From assembly GCF_015706575.1 (NCBI RefSeq), contig NW_024037048.1, forward strand, positions 12,417,512 through 12,481,511: 64,000 bases of DNA, given 5' to 3'. The notes under the pieces were generated by a model. That model worked only from the letters and a program-made list of their open reading frames with translations, made no database searches and had not been told where the DNA came from. The position numbers and the translations under genes are program-made. How positions within the stretch are numbered: position 1 is the first letter of the stretch; each line of letters opens with the position of its first letter. Origin of the DNA: Patiria miniata. Taxonomy: Eukaryota > Echinodermata > Asteroidea > Valvatida > Asterinidae. Shown here one piece after another: positions 42,936-54,788 of this stretch.

Positions 42936-43590
42936 CCTAACTAAAATGGAACACACATGTTCCGGTGCATGTACACAGGGTGTCCCACAAAACATTGTGC
43001 ATGAAGAAATCACAGATTTTCACAAAAGCTAGTCAGAATAGCTAATCAAATTTTATATTATTTTAAAGCCTATGGTCTTGTTAATAATTGGTGAAAATAT
43101 CAAGAAATCCATCAATGCAACCAGAGATATCATTGATTTTGTACGGCTATATTATTTTCCACCTGCACAAATAGAATCCTGTAGTTAAGCATGTTAACGG
43201 TGTTGTGTAAAATTACTTCGTATTATATTTTGTATGCTTAAATGTTAACATAACGATTTAATATTTCTAGTGACATAACAACGTTGAAATAAATGTTCAG
43301 CCAAAAAACAAAAAAAACAAAAAAAAAATGTTAACAAGTTAACAAAGAACGTCATAAGGGTCTACACAACATTGACGCTCGAGTAATTTGCAATTAGAGC
43401 AGTTACCACATGCTTTTGAATAATCTTCGATGAACAATCCAATAAACGGCCTAGCTACAATGTATGTTGTTTGTTCTTTTATTTATTTACGCATGAAATC
43501 TTTTTACATAAAGGCCATGCAATATTTCAAGAACTGCGCAACACATACCAATAACCCACTAATTGGTATATATTTAGTTTGATTCGGTTG
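42936..43590. other. A/T-rich non-coding DNA
   Basis: GGGTGTCCCACAAAA near 42977 looks like a transposon end of the type seen in several Tc-like families, but no partner end was found. Otherwise featureless. Confidence 0.35.
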
Positions 43591-43682
43591 GGTGATCAGA
43601 TCACAATTCAATACTTCCCGTGTCGTAGTCATGAGACTTGGGTGTGTCCTTACCCATTCACTGAACCCACTGACGTGTGCTT

Positions 43683-43691
43683 CTATAAAAG
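43683..43691 (+). promoter_or_regulatory. TATA-like box, possible promoter of an element at 43600-44450
   Basis: CTATAAAAG sits about 30 bp upstream of an ACAGTTCAGATT-type start region. It could serve the open frame at 43938-44447 or be chance. Confidence 0.3.
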
Positions 43692-43937
43692 CGTTTTCTG
43701 AGCGACAAATGACAGTTCAGATTCTACACCTTGCGCTGAGTGCTTCGTGTATGCTGTTCACTGTCTCGAGAAGATCAATCCACTTCGTTTAAGACTGAAG
43801 ATCTGTTTAAAGATCTTAAGATAAATTCAAGAGTTATTTTGACGTTAAATTGCCGTTTCCCACCCACCCATCCCCACCCCTTGCAGTTTCCATGTTCTCT
43901 TCCTTAATTGGTTGCTTATTCAAGATTCTGCTAATTT

Positions 43938-44447
43938 GTGCGTTTTTGGCCATTTCGTTTTTTTAGCTTCTGTCCTGGCTTTTCTTTTGCTTGCTTTTGT
44001 TTTGTATTATATGTTTTTCAGGCTTGTCAAATCCTGACACGTTTCAGCTGCGGGATGCCCGGCCACTGGCCAGGCATTGCCCCCTCACTCTCAGCACAGG
44101 CTTGCTGCCGCCCCGAGTTAGACCAAGGGCTGGAGCCAGTCCCGCTATCGGCTACAACAACTTCCACACCAGGAACACCATCCCTTTGCAAGCCCCCATT
44201 TCCCAACGACCTACCTCCTTCTCCACATATCCATCAGCATTGCATGCTGATATCACAGGTAGCACCGCCAGCAACCTCTAACACGCAATCGGGACCACTT
44301 CGGGACCAACCCCCAAAAAGTCATTTTACTCAAATTGTGAACACTCTTTCAATCCAATTTTTTTTCTATGATTCCTTTGAATGTTTTTCTTCCTTTTTTC
44401 GATGGATAAACCTAACCCTAACATTTGGGTCCAAGTCTGTGGACTAG
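43938..44447 (+). CDS. Unassigned Pro/Ser-rich open frame
   Basis: 169 codons: a hydrophobic start (FSFACFCFVLYVF) then a proline/serine-rich stretch. The last part (44300-44420) matches the repeat at 15190-15300, so at least that end is transposon-related. No domain. It may be a decayed first frame or leader of a retroelement. Low confidence that it is a gene. Confidence 0.2.
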   Translation: MRFWPFRFFSFCPGFSFACFCFVLYVFQACQILTRFSCGMPGHWPGIAPSLSAQACCRPELDQGLEPVPLSATTTSTPGTPSLCKPPFPNDLPPSPHIHQHCMLISQVAPPATSNTQSGPLRDQPPKSHFTQIVNTLSIQFFFYDSFECFSSFFRWINLTLTFGSKSVD

Positions 44448-44454
44448 ATCTCAT

Positions 44455-44660
44455 CTCGTTGGTGGGTTTCCAGCCTACTGATTGAATACTGGTTCATTAC
44501 CAGCCTGTCATCTGGATCCAAGCCTGTTGACTGGATCTCAGCTCGTCTCGAGTTGCAAGCCTGCTAATTGGTCAACAGCCTGTCGCTTGCCGCATTCAAG
44601 CTGTTGATTTGGACCAGTTGTGGACCCCAACTCGTTGATTGGACTCTGTTCAAGGGGTGG
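44455..44660. repeat. Degenerate 30-bp tandem repeat
   Basis: Variations of AGCCTGTTGATTGGATC repeat about seven times. Confidence 0.6.
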
Positions 44661-45297
44661 ATGTACAGTTTGCCCCCTGGATCACAGTTCTGAGACTGGT
44701 GACCCCATGAATTATTATTCTTTTGAGGAACTCTTGTTCCTGACCAGTTGCAGGAAAAGAGTCCGACTAAAAAGAGTCAGTACGAAAACCCTAAATCTTG
44801 GTACTTGTGTACATGTTCATGTACATCTGTTATTATTGAGCGCTCATTTTATTCATTGTTTATCACATGTATTATTGAAATTTTGAAGATTGAAGAGTTA
44901 GTGTGTTAATAAAGATGGTTAACTCCAATTTGGGGATTTACAGGAAAGCAAAACCTGTCCTGGTTGTGTTGTATGCATGTTACATTACAAAACACTGCAT
45001 TCAAACTTAGCAATCAAACATTTAGTCCTGATTTGAGAATGAAATGACTTCACGATTTAGTAAAGTCGACTCCGATTGGCCGAGGTGCGAGATCCCATAA
45101 ATCTGCATGCTTAGATATATCAGACGTTATACGGAGACTGGGCTCCGTGGATAACGGGTGATACTCAGACTAAAACACAGCAGGGAGCTGGAAAAAATTA
45201 ACGGCATCCAAAAAAAGTAACCAAGTAGAATAAGGTACAGGTACCCATAGGAACACAATAATATTACACAAGGCTGAATAACTTTAGGTGTTCGTAC

Positions 45298-45421
45298 CTT
45301 GTTGGTGTTACAACAAGACAGAAGATGCCGTTAGGATCCTCACTTAGTTTCTGGAGAATGGGAAGAGCAAAGGCAGCTGTTTTACCACTTCCGGTCTTGG
45401 CACAACCTATACAATCTTGAC
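45298..45421 (-). CDS. DDX49: DDX49-type helicase, exon carrying motif I and start of motif Ia
   Basis: A 124-bp exon with acceptor CATAACAG|GTCAAG and donor ACAAG|GTACGA on the minus strand. The first two bases complete a Gly codon begun in an unfound upstream exon; then [20 protein letters not shown] follows, with the Walker A AKTGSGKT that binds ATP, and [18 protein letters not shown] and TPT. The phrase LSEDPxGIFCLVxTPTR is a DDX49 hallmark. This is the most upstream exon I could identify; the Q-motif exon with the start codon must lie further to the right or outside. Confidence 0.93.
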
Positions 45422-46832
45422 CTGTTATGGAGAATATGGGTATTAAATCAGTCCACACATGTATATTGGTTAATCTAGATGTGACAAGCCACACCTACAT
45501 AAATTTAAAATTGTGCTGTCAGGTCCAATTTGATGTACCACTGCTGCACTAACTATGAGGCCTGTGTCACTTGCACTGGCATCACAGCTGCGGTAGAGCG
45601 GCAACCAAAGTTGGCCTACAAGCATTCGTCAGGTGTGCACTTCAGCGCCCAGTTGGCAAGTCTGACTGGTGCGCAACGCTGTGCATGGTAATCGACTGCT
45701 CATTGCCACTCCTCTGTACACAAATTTTGTTTGTACACAAAACCCAAACGTGATCCCTGTCCAGCGAACATACATGTAACTTGATCAGCTGTCAGTAATG
45801 CCTCCTTTTTCACTGCAATTGTAGGCTGAATCTTCATCATGGATCGTTATTTTTTTCAAGGACCTACATAGTGGTTATGCCGGACAAGGTTTGGTTAAGT
45901 CCCAAGGGGAATTAGTGTGTTACGGGGGCAAAATGGCACATTTTCGAATTCAATTTTTAGACATACTAGTCCATGTTGACGGTAATCCTGATCTTTAGGA
46001 CTCCTCCACTTTTTACGAGTTCTGTTCAAAACTGACTTTTGCAGATGACTGTCCAGTACCAAAGTGACTTTTGCCGTCTTTTTTCTACAGATAAACTCAT
46101 GTTTGTTGTAATTGTGAAAGCACTTTCAAAGAAAATGTGACTTTATACAAAATACATAAAATCTTTTGTTTTATCAGCCAATCAGCATCGAGCTTTCATT
46201 GCATCTAGCTTTTACGTTTGCCATCTTGGTTTTTAAGTCTGTTTTCTGGTTTTCTTCGGCGTCATTCAGAAAATTATTACCCCTTAATTTCCCTCATAAA
46301 TCAAAGCCCTACCGTCTTTTCACAAAATTAAACCGGCTGATATTCAATAAGGTGTCATTACCAACTGTTCAGATGTGTCAAGAAATATCAGAATATCACT
46401 TTTGAGAGTCATTTAGTCAGTTGTTTTGGTGATGTGAGTCTTAATAACCTTATAGGAACGGGGTCCTAAAGTAAAAGATGAGGATTACCATGTTGACAAT
46501 TCACTTCAGCGCTATTGAACCCTAGTTTGAGTAACTAGGACTCTATGAATCGCCTTTTTTAACATTTGGACATGGTCGGGCGATAGTAGAGTCCTAGCAT
46601 CATATCACTATCCCAAGTACCATTAATCAAATTTCCAATCTTTTTCATCATACCCCCAATTGAAATCTTCAGATTGAACCCCCTAAACAGTCCTCAAACT
46701 GCCTTATGCGCCCCTGTAGGCTTAACTGGAAATTGAAAATACAAATGGTGGTTGTTAGGTTCACATACCTGTACCTTAGGAAAGAAAAGAGAAATTTCAC
46801 CTTCAATTGGGAAACTAATCCTCATGATCCTC
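45422..46832. other. Non-coding DNA upstream of the helicase exon
   Basis: Expected to be intron. I looked for the Q-motif exon (pattern PTPxQ..CIP.IL.G on the minus strand) and did not find it. Confidence 0.4.
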
Positions 46833-46884
46833 GTTGTCCTGGAGACCGCCATCTTGAATTCAAGATGGTGGCCTCCAGGACAAC
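46833..46884. repeat. 26-bp-arm palindrome without loop
   Basis: GTTGTCCTGGAGACCGCCAT then CTTGAA and its reverse complement with two mismatches, both of the G-T type. No spacer. Confidence 0.85.
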
Positions 46885-46934
46885 TTCCTAGTTACTGGGA
46901 CTGTAATTGAACCCAATGATAAAATATAGGGCTG

Positions 46935-47090
46935 AAGTATTCAATAAGGGGACCCCAAAAATGTACAGAGCGCATGCGGGACTAGAGCTTAGAGGGGGTA
47001 CTGGTATTGATGTGCTCACAGTACGGTTAATTCAATAGGGGGAGCCCCAAAGTGTACAGAGTGCATGTGTGGACTAGAGCATTGTATGTG
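46935..47090. repeat. Direct repeat of about 55 bp, two copies
   Basis: TTCAATA(A)GGGG...CCCCAAA...GTACAGAG(C/T)GCATG and GGACTAGAGC occur at 46939-46990 and 47030-47085. Confidence 0.7.
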
Positions 47091-48508
47091 TGTAGTAAAA
47101 AGCTTCCGCCTTTGAGTTATATTCGGTTTTTATTGCACTTTCGGTTACACCGGAAGTAAAGGTCAAGCGGTTTTGTGTATGGGAACACGAAATATTTCTC
47201 ACGGCATAGTCTACAACGTCACGAAAAAAACGAACACGATTCTCTATTTAGTTAAAAAGATATAGCGCAAACTATTTTGTCGAAATTTGCCCTTAGATCG
47301 CTTGTTATTTGATACCTGAAACGTCATGATGACGTAACAAAATTTATAACATCTTCGTTTATACATGGTACAAGTTCACACTAAGTTTTACGATCACACC
47401 GTAAACCGTTCGGAAGAAATGTTGTTTTGTTTTGATTTCATGCTAAAGTCTTCATTTTGAATGGACACAAATTGACCTTCCGGTAGACCCGGAAGTAAAG
47501 GTCAAGCGAGTTAACGTACGGGACAAAAAATGTTTATCAATTAATGGTCTATCTGATTACAAGGTTGGAAAATAATTGATCATTTTGTTCAAGAGTTATA
47601 GGTGAAAGAATATCGTCATTTTTTAAACAAAAATTGCTTGTAATTTGACACCCGATGACATCATCATGATGTCAGAGTAATATGCACCACTAGGGATGAG
47701 GGCCGATATATGTTGAAAGTTACAAATACACCTCCTTAGTCTACAGACATGGCAAGATTGTGTTCATGTGGATACAGTGTTGTGTAGCCTCAAACCGTGG
47801 CGCTAAATATTTGGGTCCCCGGGGGACCCCTTACTGTAAGTGTGTTACTAAATGGGCTTTCTGCGTTGGAGGGTTAAAACCATAGGTTCAAATTTTACCA
47901 AATCGCCCCTTGATATTCTTTGATTAACCACATATAACTTAGCCCGGTTTCAAATTCATGACGTCATCAGACCGGAAGTTACTTCTATGAGAATTTGCGA
48001 ACGATCATATTTTAATTCTATCATTGGATCCATGTCGTATATCTTAGCCCAAATAACGATACCATTATAATGTTCACCTTTTGCTTCCAAATACTGTGAC
48101 GTCATCAAACCGGAAGTTCGGTGTTATGAATACATACACTTATATTTTTCTAAATTTTCATACGTTATTTAACTTCACAATGAACATCCACTCCGAACTA
48201 AATCAGTATTCACTTCCCGTTTTTGACTAATGACGTTATCAAGCCAAAAATAAGTTGTATATGTACATAGAATGTTTACTGAAATTTATCACACCGTTAA
48301 AGATGCATTTTTTAAACAAAACAATTGATTGTCCTGGAAAGGATTTAATTGTGTTATCCTTTGTTCTTACACAAAAATACAATGTATTCATAATTTAACT
48401 GGACAGTGTTTCGTAAAATACTTGTCTACCCGACCACTCTGCGTTTGTAACAACAAAGGCGAATCTCTAGTTTGGCATTTTTTATATGTACCAGTGTATA
48501 TACATGTA
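47091..48508. other. Interspersed-repeat DNA with CCGGAAG and GACGTCAT motifs
   Basis: Several ACCGGAAGT elements (47151, 47487, 47972, 48112) and GATGACGT/GACGTCAT palindromes; one GGTCCCCGGGGGACC inverted repeat at about 47813. Looks like relics of one or more repeat families. No coding signal. Confidence 0.4.
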
Positions 48509-49334
48509 GGACGGGACTCCGTATTATCGCGGTACTTATCAGGTTTCTCGTTTGGAATACAGATTGCCCATTAACCTTCCCGAATTGTCCTGTCTTTTGT
48601 GTAGTATAACTCTTCCTTTTCAAATTGATATAAACAAATCCGATGGTGGTGTGGTTTATTCCGTGTACGATGCCTGTGAAAGTAGACATGCTTGGAGTGT
48701 GCGAACAGAGGTGGATTCCTTATTATCGCGGTATGCAGGAAGTGGTTTTTTATAATGATCTCAACTTTTTTTTCATAGTTAATGTTTGACCAAAACATCC
48801 CCTGAATAAAGTCTGATATTTTCCCTGTTACATTCAAATTGATTAAAGACTATATGCCTGCAGGATGATTTCTTAAGACCCTGCCCCTCCCCCGAAAGGA
48901 GAACAAAAATCACTGAGACAAGTCTACTGATTGGTGATTGGGGGCGCTATTCACTTTACACAGTGTACCGTTTTATTTTGTTTCACGCTGTCCTTTTTTT
49001 GATCCCGTAGAAGCTGTAGAATGGGAACCAGACAATGGAACTTTCATGGACAGAGCACCATTAAAGATTTATGTTAAAATATAGACGGTACCTTTTAGCA
49101 GACACGGTGAGGGAAAATTTGCAAGTTTTGGAAAACATTAATATTTATTAAAATTCGTTAAGAGTCCCGAAAGACACAACATTTTTTAATCGTCCTTTTT
49201 ATACAACTCGGCAGAAAGTCCTTAATGCCAGGTGAACTGGATACAAATCGCCACTTGAAGGAGTTTTGGCAACGCAAAAAGAGAAATTTCCCATGCCATG
49301 ATAATATGGATGCCGCGATAATAGAGAGTCCGAC
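48509..49334. mobile_element. pogo/Tigger-like non-autonomous DNA element
   Basis: Left end GGACGGGACTCCGTATTATC and right end its reverse complement with mismatches (GATAATAGAGAGTCCG), both with the TTATCGCGG core. A further copy of the left end occurs inside at about 48711, so two copies may be nested or joined. No transposase frame. Confidence 0.55.
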
Positions 49335-50667
49335 TATCAGACTATAGTATCCTCGAGGAAGGTATAATGACGCACATAAGAGTTTCTGCTGAACTGTTGG
49401 ACAACTTATGCATATTGATACCTTTCACATTACATTTCTTTTCAGTAATGCATCAACGTGTTTATCAATGATCTTCGATGCCCGAGCTCACCTGGTTTGT
49501 TTCGCACAAACCAAACTAACATCGCACCCATTCAGAGGTCACAAGGAAGTTGGGAATGTATGATGACGTACCATGCCAAACGCTGAAAACTACGGTGGCC
49601 ATAACATGCCACCTTTATTAAAGTAGCAATTTTGATAAATGCAAAGTCCTTCGTGAATAAAACATGCAATTTCTGCGTAGTTTGTATAATTTTTTAAAGT
49701 TTCAATTGCTGTTATATCACAAACAGCTTGATAATATGTTGCATTACCTCAAATTAAACAGTTGTAATTTTAAAACATGCCTTTTTATGTAAAACTTGAG
49801 ACACAACTTTTTATTTATAGAAACAAAAACCCCCAACCCACCCGGCCGTAAGGCTGTCAATTATTTTAGGTGTTAACTGCGCCCCGAATCAGTTAAAAAA
49901 AAAAGTTTATTGATAAATTGACCTCAAACCATGAAAACATATTAGTACATGTGTACCTTATTGCACCCATTCCCTAGATTAATCACTTATTATAGCATAG
50001 GCCTTAATCTGCCTAAGGTTAACATTAGGAAATGTTTTTACACCCACATAAGAAACATGTGCTACTAGGGGCTCCCTACTAAATTAATAAACCCATAACG
50101 CATTACGTTATCATATGATATGGCTTGTTGGGATATTGGCCGGCAGAGGGCCGCTTTCAAAAGTCTCTCACGGCAAATGATTGCAATTTTATGGGCAATG
50201 TATGCCCTGCAGTTTTTGTATCTAGTAAATTAGCTAATAAAATAACAGAATTATTGATTTTCCATAAGTTGCCAGCCAAGCCTTGACTTTCCACATTGTT
50301 ATGCGAATGAGTGCTCATTCAGGTGTGACTTTCCAGGTTGCAATGAGTGCTGGTCGCGTCGGCATGCGCACGCCATGCTATTCAACATGAAAGGTGAGTG
50401 CGTCATAAAGTGCGTCATTATGGCTGCCCAGACGATACATGTATATATGGTTGTATTCTATGATTTCTCATCTTTTGCCCTCCGGGTTGATTAGGTAGGC
50501 TAATCTTTCTTCAAATTTTTCGACAAATTTAAAACTCTTTCTGGAGTCCATATGCGCCAGTTTGGGACTTAACTCCTCAGTAAGCTAGTTGGGAAACCAG
50601 ACGTGTGGCCTAACGTATAGTCTTGGTTTCCTGACCTGACAATTTCCCCCGACGTACATGAACACAC
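49335..50667. other. Non-coding DNA, no recognised gene
   Basis: A/T-rich; nothing supported on either strand. Confidence 0.4.
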
Positions 50668-50889
50668 GTCTAAATTGTAGGTCAGGCAGCCTCCGTGGCT
50701 AAAAATAAACATCACGACATTGACGGCCCTTTTTCAAAGCTCGGCTTCGTTTCCGAATTCGCTTTATCACTTAAAGCTTTTAATGTTCCGATCAAATATT
50801 TAAAATAAATCACTTGCTTCATATATCATACGGTTATGATAATACAGTTTGGTATTTCTGTAAGGAAACATTGACTAATGTTGACCTGG

Positions 50890-51935
50890 AATCTTCAAAA
50901 TTAGTTGTACGTAATATGTCGTATGACATGCGAGTCAAACGTACGAGCTACTTTATTCATATGTCGCACATACGAGATACACGAGATACAATTAAGTCGA
51001 ACTCACAAGATATGTCGTATATTCGACACAATCGAAATACAATTCGTTCGTAAGAGTTAAAATTTATATGTTGTACATGCAAGATATAAAGTCGTATGTA
51101 TACGACATACTCATATGAGACATGTCGTACCCTGTCGACACATAAGTCGTACCTACGACATATATGTCGTACTGGCACCGGTCGACATATAAGTCGTTCG
51201 TACCGTGCGACATGATTTATATGTCGTACCATGTCGACATAAGTCGTACATACGACATATAACTTATAAGTTGTACGTACAAGTTCTCAGGAACAAGTTA
51301 GCTGAAGAAGAGATCATGTTTTCCCATGTCCCTTTTGACCGTGCAGCCTAGTAGAAATACCCCAAACAAGTCAGTGGTAGAGATTCAATAGTGTGAGCGC
51401 TTTTTTTTTGCCGCTGACCGAGAAAGCAAGCATGTTTTACCACATGGCGCTAGCCGGGCCGGTGCCTGCAGTGGACGGCCCCAACGTGGCCTCCGTATAC
51501 AGTGACATCGTTTTGTTTTTTTCCGGCGCGCAGTTTGTTTGCCGTTTTTTAAATGTCAAATTTTGTATCCTTTTTATTTCATTTTCGCCGACCCAAACTA
51601 TGAATAACTAATTTTTATGAATATTATTCTACTATTATTTCAGAGTTTATTTTACATTGTAATACCACAGGCCATCAGGTTTATTAAGTTTGGATGTAAT
51701 ATGCAGTATAATAAATATTCATTTTTTTTTTTTAGCCATTTTCCAATGAGAGAAGACTATTTACCATAGCGCGTACTAATTATCATATTGAGCATATTAC
51801 CGTTGCGTCAAGGCTGTCATCCGCCTCGACTGCATGTAAGGCTGTTTACGGATGTGTTGGTGGGGCGTACGTGTGTACGTGCAGACAAAGCACATGCAAG
51901 GGTCATTGAGGCTAACGGCAATACAACTAGCTGGG
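50890..51935. mobile_element. Rearranged relative of the Mutator-like element
   Basis: In inverted orientation it repeats the order of 26994-28130: the GTCGTAC array (50900-51300), the GGCGCTAGCCGGGCCGGTGC block (51447) matching 27540-27560, and the arm with GTTGCGTCAAGGCTGTCATC (51803-51930). The last bases of the arm (AGCCTTGGTCAAGGCTA) are found at 54106-54122, beyond a later insertion. The left arm is missing. Confidence 0.65.
50900..51300. repeat. Second GTCGTAC/GTACGAC array
   Basis: Same motif style as 27690-28130: ATGTCGTACC, TGTCGACA, TACGACATAT. The two arrays are not collinear in detail. Confidence 0.8.
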
Positions 51936-54098
51936 TGTCGGACGCTTCGCCCCTAACCACTTCGCCCCATCCCCTCTTCGCAATCCAATGTCAAAGGTCA
52001 TTCTCTTTATTTTCTTTGTTTTAAGGTCGGCACCGTTGATTTCACATGAAGAAGCACTTATTGCCTTATAACTGTAAATATATTTATTGCATGCACAGGA
52101 AACTTTCAGAATATAATCTACATATGTACATATACTAAGCTGTCTTCTGGGCACGCTAAATCAAAATAATTAATTAGTCCTGCATCTTATTTGCATATTA
52201 ATTAATTAAACTTAGCAAACTTGTGTGCTTTTTACAAGATATACGAGGTAGACCTTATTATTAAATATTCCCATGTTTCAGAGAAAGTGCCTGACTTGTT
52301 CTCGTGTCCAAAAAGTCACAACCTTATTAATTAAGTACTATAATTGGCTCTAATTAGAAAATGTAAAATCTGATGCGAAAGCAGGCCTGCCAGACTGTGT
52401 ACGAACACTGGAAACTTCCTTTGGGAGATATACTGTCTTAGTGTCTTTTTGTTTTGTGAAATGTAACACAACCAAGCATGTAATTTTCATATAATTATAT
52501 AAACGAATTATAGTTAATTAATCTTAAGTACACACCAGCTGGTAAATTATAGCGCCGGTGGAGGAATAAAAACATTATCATTTTTTATGGAAGTTGCAGT
52601 TTTGTAAAAACAAACTCTACCCTGTACTCAAGTAGGATAAAAGAATTACATGTACATGTTGAAGATGATAGCGGAATATAGCCTTCTGTTTTATGATTTT
52701 CAGATAATAAACACGCCGAGAAAAATTTGGGGCGAACTGACATTGGGGCGATGTGGCTGTTAGACTTTAACGGCAATGAATATGGGGCGAAATGGTTGCG
52801 AGTCCATTTTGGGGGCGAAGTTTATGACCGGAATTAACGGTCCTAAACGGTGAAAAAAATACGACAGTCACTCACATCTTTTTATTCATTTTCACTCAAA
52901 TATAAGCTAGGGCCCTTTTCACTATCCCCGGTGAAAGTTTTCACTGAAATAATGCTCCACAATTGCACGCAGAAATGGACGAAACGATCCATGCAACATT
53001 TGTCCCGTGACTCCCACGGCACGGGGGCACAGCACATTGCATGCATGCCACGTGGCCGAGTGCCGACCGGCCAGCGTACGCGTAGGGCATCCAGGCAGGC
53101 ATTCTGCGGTCAGTCAGTGCACGCACACCGTACACACAAAGTACGTGCGTACACGCAACTCCCCAAAAGAGCCATCATTTTCATTTCCCTTTCCGTTGAT
53201 TTTCGCAAATCGTAAATTCATTGTCACCTATATCAATATAAAGCTTGAATGTCAATGTTTTACACACACCTTGTTCCCTGGTAAATTACATGAATTTTCA
53301 TCTCGAAAAACAATGCTGAATTTTTCAAAAGTTCGTATCTCCACTCTCTGTGAACCGATCGACCTGGAACACACACCACGTGAAAGCAGGTCTTCGGATC
53401 TATTATGAAGAGCCCACGATGAGACTCTTCAGCCAATCAGAACGCCCGGTTTCCCTCCGAAATTCACCCCGAAACCGAGTGCATACGAAGTGCTGCGAAA
53501 AGCGGTGCCGGGTCATGACCTTCAAGATCGGCACAAGAAGGTGATCGTGAAGTACACGCACTGCGTTACTTCTGTCGCCATAAAACCAGATCTACATAGA
53601 ATTTGACAATAATTTTCAGTGGAAGTACACAGGAAATACTCAGAATGAATGTCTCCAAATTTGAAAACGATCAGTTTAGCACTTTTTTTGTTATGAATTT
53701 TCGAAGTTCATCAGGACATTTGAGCCTGTGTGCATGGTTCTGTGTGTGCATGTGTTGAGGTTTTGGACTCCTGTAATTCGACACCCCACTGAAGTGCCTA
53801 AATAAAAGCTAAAAAAAAGTGATCAAGCAAAATCGGAAACAAAGTCCAGCTTTAAAAAAGGGCCATCAATGTCGTCATGTTTATTTTTAACCATGGAGGC
53901 TGCCTGACCTACAATTTAGACGTGAGCGAAGTGGGGATGGGGCGAAGTGGGGATGGGGCGAAGTGGGGATGGGGCGAAGGGGGAATGGGGCAAAGTGGGG
54001 ATGGGGCGAAGTGGGAATGGGGCGAAGTGGGGATGGGGTGAAGTAGTTAGGGGCGAAGTGACATGGGAAGAAGTGGAAATGGGGCGAAGTGTCCGACA
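51936..54098. mobile_element. TIR element inserted in the Mutator-like relative
   Basis: The left end GTGTCGGACGCTTCGCCCC and right end GGGGCGAAGTGTCCGACA are inverted matches. It separates the terminal AGCCTTGGTCAAGGCTA of the Mutator-like copy from its arm, so it inserted later. The interior has a GGGGCGAA-rich minisatellite near the right end and no transposase. A 65-bp piece at 53861-53925 is the inverted match of 50668-50735, so rearrangement has occurred as well. Confidence 0.6.
53929..54092. repeat. 16-bp minisatellite GGGGATGGGGCGAAGT
   Basis: Seven or more near-exact copies followed by diverged ones, sharing GGGGCGAAGT with the terminal repeat of the surrounding element; it probably arose by expansion of that end. 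Confidence 0.85.
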
Positions 54099-54176
54099 AG
54101 CAACAAGCCTTGGTCAAGGCTATGCAGCAATACGAAGGCCACACAAGTGGGGCTACTGTACTGGTATCTTGTTGAT

Positions 54177-54788
54177 GTACCCTAACGTGGCGCGGCCCCC
54201 AACGTGGCGCACTTTCATTTTTCGCCTGTAGCGCCTAGCTAGAGCAAAAGTTTTAACTGAAAATTTCACAGAAAGTGAAATTTCATCAAGTTCTTAACAC
54301 TCCCGTTCATAAATCGCCAGTTTATCTACCCGTTACAAAGCAAGAAGAAAAATTTATTTTGGCATGATTTTCCGATTTTATTTTGAAGTGCAAAGTGAAC
54401 CCTTTGAAAATGCCCCAAAAAATAAGAAAAAAAAATTCTGGAAAACTTCTGGTTGGGTATGTAAGTAGAGATAATAATAGTTTATCAGAATCTATCAATT
54501 TTACATGAATTTTTAAATGTCAATTTGGAATTTTCCGAGATTTATTCAAGTGCGCCACGTTAGGAAACACTCTGCCAATTTGTGCCCAATTTCCGGACAC
54601 CACCGTTTTTGTTTTTCGGATTAAATTTCATGAAACCGAAATTGTTCACAGAGGTTAAATAGCGAGCATAATTAAGGTCAAAGTACCAGTATTTCACTGC
54701 ATGAATTTGAGGTTTGTCACCAAAAAGGTTTGGCAACACTTCACGAGAAAAGTCAGGTAAACGTCGAAGTACGCCACGTTAGGGAACA
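54177..54788. mobile_element. MITE with CCCTAACGTGGCG ends
   Basis: Left GTACCCTAACGTGGCGC, right GCCACGTTAGGGAAC. A further GTGCGCCACGTTAGGAAACA occurs inside at about 54550 and CAACGTGGCGCACTT at about 54199. About 610 bp, no coding sequence, target duplication not clear. Confidence 0.65.

Noticed and set aside
47091-48120. Enhancer with ETS (CCGGAAG) and CRE (TGACGTCA) sites
   Set aside because: The sites recur as part of interspersed repeats in several places; no independent sign of regulation.
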